Positions 29,618-42,090 of a DNA stretch of 64,000 bases are shown here, piece after piece. Under the pieces are notes generated by a model. It was not told the DNA's origin, searched no databases, and was given only the letters and a program-made list of their open reading frames with translations. Source of the DNA: Mixophyes australis. Taxonomy: Eukaryota > Chordata > Amphibia > Anura > Limnodynastidae. The stretch's first letter is position 1. Every line of letters begins with the position of its first letter. The DNA lies in the NCBI GenBank assembly GCA_036250195.1, contig JAVHZZ010000002.1, positions 278,772,960 through 278,836,959 of the forward strand, written 5' to 3'. The position numbers and the translations under genes are program-made.

Positions 29618-30201
29618 GGCCACGAAGATGAGAGCAGGCTGACACAACGGAAGCAGGTAACCAGATTCACTGCTGCAGGAAGTGAGCTTGAAAAACAGGC
29701 ACCAGACAAGTGAACAGTAGAGTCACTGGAACAGTGGTAGTTCAAGGCTGGCCACGGAGATGAGAGCAGGCTGACACAACGGAAGCAGGTAACCAGATTC
29801 ACTGCTGCAGGAAGTGAGCTTGAAAAACAGGCACCAGACAAGTGAACAGTAGAGTCACTGGAACAGTGGTAGTTCAAGGCTGGCCACGGAGATGAGAGCA
29901 GGCTGACACAACGGAAGCAGGTAATGGAGGGAGCAGGAGCCAGATTCACTGCTGCAGGAAGTGAGCTTGAAGAACAGGAGCCACAAAGTTGAACACAGGT
30001 GGTTTAAATAGCGCTCCATGATCCTGAGGCCAATGAGGGAAGAAAGGAGGCTTCAAAGAAGGACTACGTTTCTGCACATGCCCAGGTCCGACCGCAAGTT
30101 GGTGCTCGTAATGGAACTGATGTGTTAGGATATGCCTGTATCACCACCTGCGAGAAGAAGGTACAGGCGCTGGTATCCGTATGCGGGGCCGGAGCGTGAC
30201 A
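29618..30201 (-). repeat. Partial 5' LTR with 131-bp tandem units
   Basis: Three near-identical units of about 131 bp (GGCCACGGAGATGAGAGCAG, ACAACGGAAGCAGGTAA, CAGATTCACTGCTGC, AACAGGCACCAGACAAG) precede sequence matching the 3' LTR (30010-30201 against 28760-28940). The two LTRs differ in unit number and by scattered substitutions. Confidence 0.85.
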
Positions 30202-30206
30202 CCCGT

Positions 30207-31006
30207 GTCCAAACGCCCATTCACTGTGGAGAGTAGGTGCATGTAAGAATTTGAGATCCCCACATTGGTCCCAAAATGCAATTTTTTAAATTGAGAAAGT
30301 CAAACATTTTTGTACATAATAGAGTCAGTTTGGCTATGTTCGAGTGTTTAAGCTAGATCGAACTCATGCAAACTTACGTTCCCCCTCCATCTTGGTGGGA
30401 ATCGATGCTACCTCCCATGGATGGCACACCATAAGAATAGGCATATCAATCCTACTGTGGGGACTGGCTATCCCTTTACAAGCCTGTTCTTGCAGCTTTG
30501 ACTACATGGAGCTGCTTTGCTGTATTCTAGAAAGTGGGAACTCATTTTGGAAAACAGATAGGTACTTATCACCTCCTTGAAAACTGAGTGAGCGCTCTAA
30601 GTCACCCTATTCCCAACTAGCCCCACATTAAATTGATAGTGTTTTTTGTTGAATAAATATGCCTTTTTCCCCCAACTAGAATTCACATTTAATACATTTG
30701 TATATTTACCCCAACCCCACTTTTGATAATTAGACCACCTCCCCCTCAAACAGCCCAACATTAAATTAATTTCACTTCCACTTAAGATGTAGACCTATTT
30801 CACCACCTCTAGCCCCAACATTAAAGTAATTGCATTCCCATTTCATGAAATTACCACTTTCCTACAACCTGCCCCATTATTACTACTACAGAAATTTCTG
30901 ATTATATGACCAATACAAAGCACACCCTATCCATTTCTAATTCATTATACATCACTATGATTTTATACTTTACTCATTTTAATTAAATTGATATGGCAAT
31001 AAACAG

Positions 31007-31045
<39 letters not shown>

Positions 31046-32881
31046 CGTAGATTTGGAAGGTGCTACATTGCTCCTCAGCATTGTACAGTAGGGAAAACAG
31101 TACCTACATAAAACAGGGACATACACGGTAGACAAAATAAATATGTAATTTTATTATCTCCACAGAGGGCCACATTTGGCGATAACCCTTTTTTCTTTTT
31201 CGTTGATAAGAGACCAGGCACCTACTTGATTCCTGTTGGTATTGAGCAGCAGTGTAGTTGTGATATTGTGGTAATACTTCACTATTGATGAAGTCATGGC
31301 CAGAGTTTCTAGGGTTCCCAATGCGGAAGCCGCTCCCCTTGCCCCGGATTCTTCATTACAGCACACAGATAAAATACAGAAAACTCGACCTACCTTGTTA
31401 AAGCCAATTCTCCTGCAATACCTGCTTTTTTCCAACAATTTAGGGGCAGGCTCCTTAGCTCATGCAATACAATGGGGGCTCTTTCTCAGCGTTGGGGTTT
31501 CCATTATGTTTATTCTGTGTTTCCTTACTTCCCACCTTGTCTCATGGTTACTCTAATTACCTCATATTTGCACCTCCTTTGCTTCCAGATCACTTGACTG
31601 TATACCTGCATCATGTCTCTCTCGCCTTTGCTTTCTCTCCTCCTCTCCAGAACCCACTTGTCTTTCTGCCCCTTGGTTTCTACAGATTTTCTTTTGCATG
31701 CAACTCTCACACATTCCCTTGTCTCATGTCTCCCCTTCTTGTATCTCTCATTACTTCCCTAGTCTGCTGCCCAATTTATCCCCCATTTCCTCCAATAGAC
31801 CAATGTATTTTCTCATGCAATCTCTTGTCTCTTGTGGTCTTCATAGCACCATTTTCTCTCTCTATCTGAACCTTGCTGCTCTTTACCCTTTTGCCTACAT
31901 TAACCAGCTACCTATTTAAATGTTGCTCCCACCTTTCAGTTCTCCCTGCCCTTTGATTTAGGGATAATTTTCAGGGAAACAGGTGGAAGAGAGGTATTGT
32001 TTTGTTTCTTTTTTTTTTTTATCCAACCTTTTTATGGCACTACCTTTGGTGATATCACCCATTGCAAAGTGAGTGTTCTGCATGTTTAATAGAGGAACTG
32101 CCTGTCAACTGCGGTACAGACTTCCTGACATGTTTTCAAGGATGTACAAGGAGCTGGGTAGGTGCTTCCCTAAGGCCTGCATTTGGGTCTGAAGAAAACA
32201 GTAAGGGGCCCATCAGCCTTGTGTTCTGGGTGGCCACACAGACCTCGTTACACTGTAATTCGATTCATTTTTTTATTTCAAATAGAAATATTATTTTGAA
32301 TGTTAAGAAATAAATAGAATAATTTTAACGAAAGCAGTAAGCACAAACTTTAAACGGTGAACCTTGAACATGATAAGTGAACCTTGAATACGACAGACGA
32401 AAGCTGTGAATTTTTAACTTCAAGTTGGAATTGGGATCCATAGCTGATCGACGTGGTTGAACTGGCAAGATTTAATCAAATTTCCAAACCAGTTCGAAAT
32501 TTTCGATCATCTTTAATAACAATTAAAACTGGTGTAGGAGATAGCAAGTATAAGAAGGGCAAGATATAACAAGCAGTTTGCATACTATTTACTCAAGAGT
32601 TCTTTCACACTTGTACACTGGGAAAATGGGTAAAACGCACTTTAATGGTAAAACACACCTTTAATGATGATTTTTAAACACGTTTTCTATTCGCTTTAAT
32701 TGCATTGTGCTTTTACCAATACAGAATATCATACTACTAGCGTGCACTAAATAAATAGGAAATGCTCCATTATAACATTTTAAATGTACATGTTAAATTT
32801 TTAAATGCAATGGTGAGAATGCGCCTATCAAAAACATTAATGTAGTTTCCAGGCATAAGTTAGTGGCTAAAAGAGTCCACA
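30207..32881. other. Unassigned non-coding DNA
   Basis: No gene seen. It includes an ATT microsatellite (31011-31046) followed by a SINE-tail-like segment (about 31050-31130, GGAAGGTGCTACATTGC). The region 31440-31920 is pyrimidine-rich and open in some frames but resembles nothing known. Confidence 0.5.
31011..31046. repeat. (ATT)n microsatellite
   Basis: Uninterrupted ATT/TTA repeat at the end of a probable SINE or LINE tail. Confidence 0.95.
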
Positions 32882-35097
32882 GGGTAAATGTATCAAGCTC
32901 CGATTTTGAAAATCCAGCAATTTTCTAAGGAGAGTTGAAACTCGCAGATGTATGAACCTGAGATTTAATGTAAAATCCCCAGAGATGTGTTCCTGTCAAA
33001 ACTGTCATTTCCAAAATCAATAGAGATCAAAGTCCCGACTGTCTGCCACTTTAGCTATACAAGTCTCAAATGTATGAAGCTGCGATTAAGCAAAATCTTT
33101 CGAGTTTGCTTTAAAAATCGCCAGATACAACACGCTGCTTCCTAGCTACGTGATTAGTAAACACATAACTGTTACACTGTCTGTCTATAGAGCCGAAGCT
33201 CCGGCAGCTGTCAAAAGTGTAAAAATAAATAAACGTAGAAAAAAAATGCGTGGGGTCCCCCCGATTTTCACTCAACCACCACTAGGCAAACCAGCCGGGG
33301 TGGGTGGCACTTTAGCAGGGGGATATGCAGCAAGCTCTATTTATAATCTAAGGGATTTCCCCATGACAGCGTGGGCCTTATATTGGGAATATCGTGCCAA
33401 CCCGGTCTGTCCTCAGTGGGCCAATTGAACAACCATTGCCCACTCTGTTATTAAATGCCACCCGGTGGCCAGATCTGTTATTGCTGTGGTGTCCAGAGAG
33501 AGAGGGGGAGGCAGCTCACAGGAAGTGTGAATCAGCTGTGGACCCTGTGACATCAAAAAGTAGTGGAAGGGGTTAAAAAGAGGAGGGTCAGGACCTTATC
33601 TAAAATCAGGAGGGGGTCTTTCCCTGTTTGCTAACTATTGTTCTAGCAACTCTGCAACATAGTCCGAATGGCACCATCACCGCAGGGGGGAGACCACTGA
33701 TATCATGCTCTATTTCCACCCCTGTTACCACCCAAACTCTTCACACCACCAATCACACCAATCACCACCAATCTTTGTTGGGTAGTTTTTACTTGCACTG
33801 GTGATTTTCTAACACTTGATATATTTGGTGGGGGAACAAGTTTCTCCTTGGGGAGCACTGTTGTATTTTACTAAGTGTGTGCACTTTGTTTAATAAAGGG
33901 GATTATTATTTCTTTCCGGTCTCCTTACCTGTGTGATCTGTGAACCTAGAGGATTGAGTATCTAGTGAGCTTTGGTTCTAACCCCGGTGTCCTCACAAGC
34001 GTTGTCTGACATTTTTTTCTTTTTTTTAACCAAGCATGTTCCGATTTGGATTACAAATATGAGGGCCCTCCTGGCCTGAAGAACAGAAAACTGCAATCAA
34101 CAAGGGGGACCTTCTTGTCAGAAGAACAGAAGATATTTACAAGCAGGGACATTTGGAATACAAATTATTTTGGACATTTCAAGCAAGGACAACTGTAATT
34201 ACAAAATCATTTTGGACATGGTTTACAAGCATTTGTGGATTAAAAGCTGATGACAACAGTTGAAGAATTCAGATTGGTAAGTATATTGGGGTTTTCTTAT
34301 TTTTAATAAATTTATGTGGCATGAATGAGGGTGTTTAGTGTATTTATTGGGGTTCTATTATCTTTAATAAAATGTTGTAGTTTTAAAGAGGGTGTTGCGG
34401 TTTTGTAATGCTTTCAGCACTGGGCTGGGTGTTCCTAGTGGGAGGGGCGCTCATTTTTTTCGGAGGACCCCTCTCCCTAGGGAATCCAGCCCAGCGCTAA
34501 ACAGCCTGGGGTTGGTTGTCATTATGGCCGGGGGACCCCTGCCGTGTGTCCCCCTGCTATAGTGCCACCCACCCCAGCTGGTTTGCCTAGTGCTGGTTGA
34601 GTGAAAATAGGGGCGACCCCACGCAAATTTTTCACCGATTTTCACGCAACCAGCAGTAGGCTGGCAGCACTAGAGTTAATAGTGGTCGTGCAGGGGGACC
34701 CCATGCATTTTTTTTTATTTACATTTATCTATTTTTACACTTTTAAAAGCTGCCGGACCTCCGGCTGTATAGGCAGACCAGTGTAACAGTGATGTGTTTA
34801 CTAATCACGCAGCTAGGAAGCAGTGTGTTGTCTATGGGATTTTTAACCTAATCACAGGAGGGTTTGCTAAACATGGGAGAGTTAGCTAAACATAGGAGTT
34901 TTTGACATTGCAGCAAATCGCCAGAGATGACCAGCGATTTTGAAGATCAGAGTAAAAATCAAAGATTAATACATCTGGCGACTTGGAGACCAAAATCGCG
35001 GGTTATCACCCGCAGGTTATCACCCGTGGGTTATCACCCGCGATTTGCTGCAATTTGAAATCGCTGAAAAAATTAGACCCTGATACATTTACCCCCA
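32882..35097. mobile_element. Long foldback element with GGTAAATGTATCA ends
   Basis: The left end AGGGTAAATGTATCAAGC and the right end TGATACATTTACCCC are inverted repeats. Longer inner segments are also inverted: TGTAAAAATAAATAAAC, GGCAAACCAGCCGGGGTGGG (33215-33320) against AGCTGGTTTGCCTAGTGC, TTTTTACACTTTTAAAAGC (34550-34750). An LTR-like repeat (33382-34005) sits between the arms. The ends resemble those of the MITEs at 60515 and 11029, suggesting one superfamily. Confidence 0.65.
33382..34005 (+). repeat. LTR-like repeat, copy A
   Basis: Shares blocks with 40647-41655 in the same order: AACCCGGTCTGTC, TTATTAAATGCCACC, GTGACATCA, then AATAAAGGG, CTTACCTGTGTGATC, GTGAACCTAGAGG, TATCTAGTGAGCTT, GTGTCCTCACA. 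The AATAAA followed by about 100 bp looks like the R-U5 end of an LTR. No target duplication was found, so the class is uncertain. Confidence 0.55.
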
Positions 35098-36359
35098 TGT
35101 CTAATGAGACTGGTGCAAAATCAGCTTGAAAAGCATGAAATCCTTTGGGCAGATTATAACAAAGAGAACGCACAGGATGTATAGGAAATATCGCAGGTAG
35201 AGGTGCTGATATCTATTAACCACTATTCTGCCATTAAGATACAGTGAAGCAGATATTTTTTAGTCTATGCTGAGTGAACAGGTTTGTGCTAGATGAACTA
35301 AATACTAGCTGTTTTCCACAAGCAAGTCCCAAGTGGGATTTGATAGCAGTAATAGGATCCTGTACACTAACATTCTGTCTCATCTAAAATCAGCTGATGA
35401 TACTATAGCACAGATCTGAGACTCCAGGACAATCTGTACCAGCAGCTAATGAGGAACGTAATGAGGTACACTGTACAATACTCCACAATACGTGATGTAT
35501 ATAAATGGTACATTCAATTCAGTCAACATCTTGTAAAGTTAAACACAAGCTATTTTTTTTAGTAAAGCTTACAGGAAGAGGTATGAGATAAGTATATTTA
35601 AGGCTTGGGAGAAATGAGAACAGGAAAAAATGTTTGCCCTAGTTTTAAATCATGTCTCCAAACAGTAGCATGGCATATAAAAACATTTTTAAAAGCAATT
35701 ATAGGATCTTAGAAGTTATGGAATATATTCTGTAGACGCCAAAGTCAATGCACCTTTTATTCTGCAGACTGCAACGAAGGATACTAAGTTAATACCTGAG
35801 ATTTGATTAAGTTTTTGTCTATCAAAAAAAATACAGGCAAAATAATCTAATAAATGCACTTTTTCCATAAATGCTCCATAGTTACGTTTACACAATTAGT
35901 GCAATCTACTCCAAATAAGTGATTTTCTCCCAAGGAAATACATCTAAGGTACGTTATTTAAGGTCTGATGAGGTAATGCGACCAGACTAAAGGGCAATGT
36001 AATTTTTTTTCAGGGCTATCCTACGCCTATTTTTTTTTTAGCCTGTTAAGTATTTAAAAAAATGTTCCATGAGTTTTGCCAGTGCTTTACTCTATATAGA
36101 TCCTATTTAGTAGGTCAGTTCAGGTTCATTATATAGTGAAAGCAGCACAGAATAACACACCATATGCTGCTATCCCAGCCATAAGTCACAGTGGCATGAA
36201 TTAAAGGTATCTTTCTATAGGCTTTCAGGACTACCTAATGTCTTGGGAACTATAGAATACACACATACTTATCTGAGACCTACACCAGGCAGAGGTTTAC
36301 ACCAACCACTAAAATTACCACTCTCTGAATGTACAGGTAATTTGTGATGCTAACAAGAA
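35098..36359. other. Unassigned non-coding DNA
   Basis: AT-rich, with no gene, repeat family or strong structure recognised. Confidence 0.55.
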
Positions 36360-36979
36360 TGTTGCGCGGCCGGCTATCCTGGGTCTTGCCATGTGTTATG
36401 ACTGCCTTTGTTTTGTATCTGGCAGCAGTACCTATAATCCATCAGAGGTGCTGCTGAACTCTGCAACATGCCTGAAGGAGTTAATCTCCTTGTCTGATGC
36501 TAACTAGAACTGCACCTGTCACACTGCTTCAAATACCTGACTCAAGCTGTGCTGTTTTGTATATACCTTCTGGATTGAACTTCTGTGTATGACCCCCTGC
36601 CTGTACCTTGGACCTTGCCTGCTTGCCTGTGACCATGATTCATTTACCTGTACCTTGGACTACGCTGTTTTGCCTGTTGCCCTGACCTTTTGGCCTGACT
36701 TCTGGACCTTGCCTATTCGCTAGATCTCTGTCTGGCTATTTGGATTTGTGTGTCTGATCTCTGCTTGATCCCTAGACTCTGCTTTCCTGGACAGCCTTGT
36801 ACCTTCTGGACTGGGGTAATACTTATAATACCTGTTCCTGCCATTTTTACTATACAGTCTCCTTAGGAACCTGTTCTTATCAGTGGATCTGAGTTATCTT
36901 TGTTTGTGTATTTACCTGAATAAAGACACTTTGCTTTACACTTCTATTGCTCTTCGTGAATGCACTGGGATTAATAACA
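36360..36979 (+). repeat. LTR-like repeat with poly(A) signal
   Basis: Runs from TGTTGCGCGGCCGGC to TTAATAACA, so it has TGTT...AACA ends. Its pyrimidine-rich tandem words (TGTACCTTGGACCTTGCCTG) resemble Ty3-type LTRs, and there is an AATAAAGACAC signal near 36921. The flanking pentamers do not match, so it may be truncated or rearranged. Confidence 0.45.
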
Positions 36980-37590
36980 CCATGATGGCTATATTCTACG
37001 CCAGTCTGACCTCATTTTCAGTGTTTGAGAGGGGAAATTAATAAGGAAGTTGTATGTATTATAAAATGTTCTTGTGAGCTTAAAATCTCTTGGGTTTTCA
37101 GTGCCAAGATAAACCAGCCAATCACAAAATAGATTTATAAAAAAAACTGAGCTTTCATATAAACCGTTGATGATTTTGTATAAACCGGCATCAGTGTTGG
37201 AATTTAGAAATCGCTGCACATCTCTGAACATCTGCGGTGATTTGAGTTTACACACTCCAAACTACTAGATAGTAATTTCAGCAGTTTAGAGGGCAAAAGG
37301 GCAGTGATTTCAAAACCGCCCCAAAAATGCATTTTGATACATTCTCCCCATACCTATTACAAATGCATGAGCACTTGTATTTGGATCCAATTTGCACCGA
37401 TTTAAATCAGCAACCCACTCACAAATTCTGCTAGATATGTTTAAGAAGCATGCACGTGCTCCACCAGCTCTTAATTGGCATACATGTGGGGGTAATGCCA
37501 TCGTTCTGTTATATGTTGTATTTGGGTAGGGCAACGGCCTAACTTAGTAGTAGGTGCAGTTTAAATGGTATTACATTGTGTGTGTGTGTA
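36980..37590. other. Unassigned non-coding DNA
   Basis: A right-hand MITE-like end (TTTTGATACATTCTCCCC, about 37331-37349) is visible without a clear partner. Nothing else was recognised. Confidence 0.4.
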
Positions 37591-37596
37591 TGTATG

Positions 37597-37599
<3 letters not shown>

Positions 37600-37681
<82 letters not shown>
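37600..37681. repeat. (TA)n microsatellite
   Basis: About 80 bp of uninterrupted TA, preceded by TG and GTAT repeats. The tyrosine-isoleucine open frames over it are artefacts. Confidence 0.98.
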
Positions 37682-37683
<2 letters not shown>

Positions 37684-37794
37684 GTGACAAAGAGGATTCT
37701 TTGCCACACCTCTACTGCATAGGGACAGTGGGAAATCACAAAGAGTATGCAGGTACAGGCTGCAGTCAGGGTTAGATTCTTGCAGACTAAGGGC

Positions 37795-37940
37795 TAGATT
37801 TACTAAACTGCGGGTTAGAGCATCAGATTATAGCTTTCATTTTGTAGAAGGCACTATATAAATGATAACTAGAATCTGATTGGTTGCTATAGGCAACATG
37901 TCCACTTTTTCAAACCCGCAGTTTAGTAAGTATACCCCTA
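37795..37940. mobile_element. Foldback MITE, TTTACTAAACTGCGGG family
   Basis: Inverted ends TTTACTAAACTGCGGGTT and AACCCGCAGTTTAGTAAG flank a core with AGAATCTGATTGGTTGC and TATAGGCAACATG. It is a shorter, uninterrupted copy of the MITE at 8267-8565. Confidence 0.85.
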
Positions 37941-38225
37941 AGACTCCTAAGGTGAACAGAAACACACAGGTGTGATTCGTTTGTTATTTTCTTTACTGCT
38001 TAGAAGTTCCTGGGAGGAGTATAAAAGGCTGGGTTTACCCTGTGAGCAGGTCAACTGACTTTAGCTAGTTTGCCCGGTGATTAGGCAGGAGGACTGTAAG
38101 TAGCCAGAGTTAGGGCCGCCAGGTATCATCCTGACAAAAAAAATGCTGATATTTGTGATATGAATAATAAAAACACAGTTATCCAAGTGAGAAGTTGTTG
38201 TGTCTGTCATCTGCCTGTCAGCATC

Positions 38226-38227
<2 letters not shown>

Positions 38228-38258
<31 letters not shown>
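38228..38258. repeat. (TA)n microsatellite
   Basis: TA run directly adjoining the LTR-like insertion at 38259. TA repeats resume at 38757. Confidence 0.95.
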
Positions 38259-38261
<3 letters not shown>

Positions 38262-38756
38262 GGCAAGAGCCCGCTGCTGCAGAAGCACACACGTACAACT
38301 TCTTCCTTTTTATGGTTCTTTATTGTCAGGATGGTAATAATGTTTTGACACTGTATACTTGCACAGCAATTATGGAGACCCTCAACGCTTACTATACATA
38401 GTCCAGCTCTTTGTCCAGATCAGCCAGCTAACCCAGTGTTGATCTCCCTGAACAATGAAACAAGCAGGGTTTTATACCCGACACTCCTCCCACAGGCCTA
38501 GCTTGATGGACAGGTGACACACCCACCTTCTCTTTAAAAGGAAACGCCCATCCCTGGCTCTGTTTAGACTATCAGACCCACCCTGTCTGTTTGCTAAGAG
38601 GAAGCAGCTTTTAAATCATGTAAGTAAACCAATTTTAAACTACACATATGTTTTTACCTGGTTTAATCTCCACCTAGGTGCATAACTGTGCCAATGTTTT
38701 ACTCTAGTTCCCTGATTTCTCTGCATATTGCCATCTAAATGCCTCCTTTTGTTACA
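38259..38756 (-). mobile_element. LTR-like insertion in a TA microsatellite
   Basis: On the minus strand it begins TGTAACAAAAGGAGG and ends CTCTTGCCACA, with an AATAAAGAACC signal near the 3' part (about 38310-38325, minus strand). TA repeat lies on both sides, so the target duplication cannot be separated from the microsatellite. A solo LTR is the best reading. Confidence 0.45.
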
Positions 38757-40640
38757 ATATATATATAATTATATAAAATATAATTACACTCTTTGTCACA
38801 GCCTGTGTTGTTTTGGAAGATGGTGTTTCGTTTTTGTGTTCTGCATACATAACGTTAGTAATGGATTGTGTGAAGTGAATATTGGGGAGGTTGGCTTTAC
38901 AGCAGTCCTGAACAATTCTCTTTACAGTGAGTAGTTAATCCCTTTGATGACTGCTGGTCCTTAAAATCCTGTGGTATATGGTTTGGGCACAGTGTCTGTG
39001 ACAATTATTTGCTTTCTACACCCCATCCACTTATGTTGCACAATGGAGGCTGTGGCCATTTTCTCCCCAAATTACTATGTTACACAGTTATTGTTTGGGA
39101 CTGGTGCTCATTATGGGGTTAGTTTTGTTTAAATGTGGCTAGGTACATACATTATGTACTTTGCCTGGTTGTAGTAATTATGTAGTATTCTTATTTTAAG
39201 GGGCAGATTTAAAAAAGTGCATGGGTGATGAGCCTCCGTGTGATGTTAGGGTACTAAAATATCACAGATTTTTGCTCACACCTCATAGATCTGAAAACGA
39301 AAATAAGCAATTTTTTATGTACTACATTAGCCAGAAATGCTCAAAGGAGCACATCACACAAGGCTCCAATGGGCCCTTCACTTAATTGAATCTTCCCCTA
39401 ACTCTTGCTGAAATCTGCTAGACAATGACTATCCTGGTTGCTTCATGTCCTGACCCATTGCATGAACTTAATTATGTATCTGCTTTTGGTCCTTGGACTT
39501 TGCTACTAATCTGTTACTGACTCACTGTGTCTGAATACTCTTTTTTTTTTGTTGGATTTCGACTGCAGAGGTATATTTCGATAATTTGTTTCCAGAGACG
39601 ACATTGAAATGGTGACTATTTAGTTCCTTGTGCAAATTAACAAAAGCAATTGTAGTAGTGTAATGTAAACTATGAAATTCAAATATTGCACTTTGATGAT
39701 TATTCAAGATACAAACAATGCAGAAGCCACGGATTGTCTTTTTCTGCAAGAAAATTAGCATGTTTGATCAATTCCCTTCATTTTGCTTGGTCCTAAATCT
39801 GCTGCCTGAGATGTCTGCTTATTTGCCGTATTATATACACATCTCTATCTACCATGCATAGAAAGCCATTGCCGGATTAAGTGAAAATGGATCACTAGGG
39901 TTTTTAGGCACTCCAGTTTCATATTTTTTTAGAGCTTTTAAAAGTGGCCTCTTCCCACTGACATCATATATCATGTCCCAAAATATGTATTAACGAAGTC
40001 CTGCTACTATTGCTTTGTGAGATGGTTATCATGTGCATGATTTGGGTGGATCTGGCCTGTTTTGGAGTGACCAGCTCATGGCCTAATGTGTTCTTTTTAA
40101 GATATGTGCAGCTCAAAATACTGTGCAAGAATGCAGCTGCATCAAGATACACTTTAAGTCACATACTAGATATGCCAGTCATCATCAACTTGATGATAAC
40201 TGGTGATTAAAGCATGTAAAAAAACAAATTAATTCACCCTAAAATTCATCACCGCTTATAGCCTGGGCTGGTTATTCTTAATGTGAGTGGACAAACAGCC
40301 TAGAGTCCCCCACTGCAACCAGTAAACCACAACTAGCACCAGGCTATGGCAAGCTAGGCTGTTCACATTGAAACAGGGAGACCTGCAGGGTGGGGTACCC
40401 ATGTTACAGTACAAACCAGTCCCAGCCTGCTCACAGGCTGAATTCCCTTGGGTGAAAAACTGCAAACCCCTCCCCTAGGGAAAACCAGCCCTGTACTGAA
40501 TGTCACTGGGTCTCATCACAATTACCCTGGCTAGAGGGGTATGGGATAATGTATTAAAGTTAGAAAAACATTAGTTTACGATGTGGAACTACAAGTCTCA
40601 GCAAGTTCTTTCAGCCATTAATTGCCTGGCCCTGCTGTAA
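38757..40640. other. Unassigned non-coding DNA
   Basis: No gene seen. Small inverted words occur (for example TGTCAACTTGATG) but there is no convincing element. Confidence 0.5.
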
Positions 40641-40646
40641 CAAGAC

Positions 40647-41655
40647 CGGGTCCCATTGGGATAAAATCGGATCAACCTGGTCTGTCATGAGTGGCCCAGG
40701 ATATCGGTTTCCTTGTACAGTTATTAAATTTCACCTGGTGGACAGATCCGGTACTACATGTGTCCCAGGAGGGAGGGGGAGTTTGTCCCAGAAAGCTTGG
40801 ATCAGCTGAAGCCACTGTGACATCACTAAGTAATGCAGGGGGTTAAACAGGGCAGGAACTGGCACTAAACTAAATACAGGTGTGGATTTTATGATGTTTG
40901 TGGATGAGACATGAAGCACCTAACCCTCAGACTTGCTGGCAAGTAAACCACAGGGGGAGCCTTTGTTGAAAACACACTCCTTACCACACTCCAGTCACCA
41001 CCCCTATGCTGTTATTACCAATGACTGTGGACTGTTGAAGCAGGGGGTGGTCCAGGGCGAGAGAGGAGTAAAAACACAGGACCTGGGAGAGAGGAGGTGT
41101 GTACTGGGATTTTTGCAGGAGAATGAACTTTGACTGGGATAGGGTTATCAAATGCTACCAGGGGCAAATACTAGTTGGACATTGCTATTCCGATGAAGAA
41201 GTCCACCCTTACTCCATCAGAAGTCACTTGTGAGCCAGAGGAAACTAGTGAGCCTACTGGGAGTAGAGACTGCTATTCTGGTTCCGACTAAGCTAGTGGA
41301 GAGTTGGCCGAGTGGCTGGGATCAGCAAGATTGGAGGACAACTACTTGAACCCGGCCCACTGGCTATACTGAATGGGGCTCTGTGAAACTTCCTGTGTAG
41401 TGAGACCTCTCCTGTGTGCTGTTTGGGTGTTTTATTGCCACTGGTTATTATTTACTAACATTCTTGTATATTTAGTGGGGAGAATTATTTCTCCTTTGTG
41501 GAGCACTGTTTTTGCATTTACTCTGTGTGAACACTTGTGCGAATAAAGGGAACATTATCTCTTTCTTGCCCCCTTACCTGTGTTATTCCGTGAACCTAGA
41601 GGGCCAGGTATCTAGTGAACTTAGGTTCTAATCCTAGTGTCCTCACACATGTTGA
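40647..41655 (+). repeat. LTR-like repeat, copy B
   Basis: Matches copy A (33382-34005) at both ends: CAACCTGGTCTGTCATGAG, TTATTAAATTTCACC, GTGACATCACTAAG, then GCGAATAAAGGGAAC, GTGAACCTAGAGGG, TATCTAGTGAACTT, GTGTCCTCACA. It is longer in the middle. A related 3' end may also be present at 46300-46395. Confidence 0.55.
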
Positions 41656-42090
41656 TGCTGGTAGAACTACAAGTGCCAGCATGCCCTGGCAGCCAGGGCC
41701 CGCTGGTGTTTGTGGTTCCACACAGGAAACTAAACAAATAAACACTTGTCAACCTCTAATCCATTGCATTAAAGCATACAAACAGTAACAAGGCTATTTA
41801 TTGATAGAGGTCCCAGGCTCTTCAATCACAAATTGATTTTGCTCTAATTATCATTAGAAGCTTGATCCCGGTAGCTAGTTAGCCATTATGAGGTGAGCAG
41901 AGAGTTTTGAATCCCTCCCCTGCAGACTTCATGCTCCTCCCATCTCAAATTCAAACACGCTGCACCTTCATTAGGATGAGTAATTTTAAGGGGTTTTTTT
42001 TTTTACTCCCTTAGCTGCTGAGGCTTTTCTCACCCTTGTGCTGAGCTTATTTTGGCATTTTTTGGGTTGGTTACATTCCAACATCAACGG
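41656..42090. other. Repeat fragment and unassigned DNA
   Basis: 41644-41720 (GAACTACAAGTGCCAGCATG) is a fragment of the same repeat seen near 63620-63680 (TATAAGTCCCAGCATGCC). The rest was not recognised. Confidence 0.45.

Larger units (their letters stand above)
28200..30201 (-). mobile_element. Internally deleted Ty3/gypsy element, minus strand
   Basis: Ends are TGTCAC (28200) and GTGACA (30201), with a perfect 5-bp duplication CCCGT (28195-28199 and 30202-30206). On the minus strand it consists of a partial 5' LTR, the 3' end of pol (integrase tail and chromodomain), a polypurine tract and the 3' LTR. Gag, protease, RT and most of integrase are gone, joined near 29618 directly to LTR repeat sequence. 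Confidence 0.9.
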
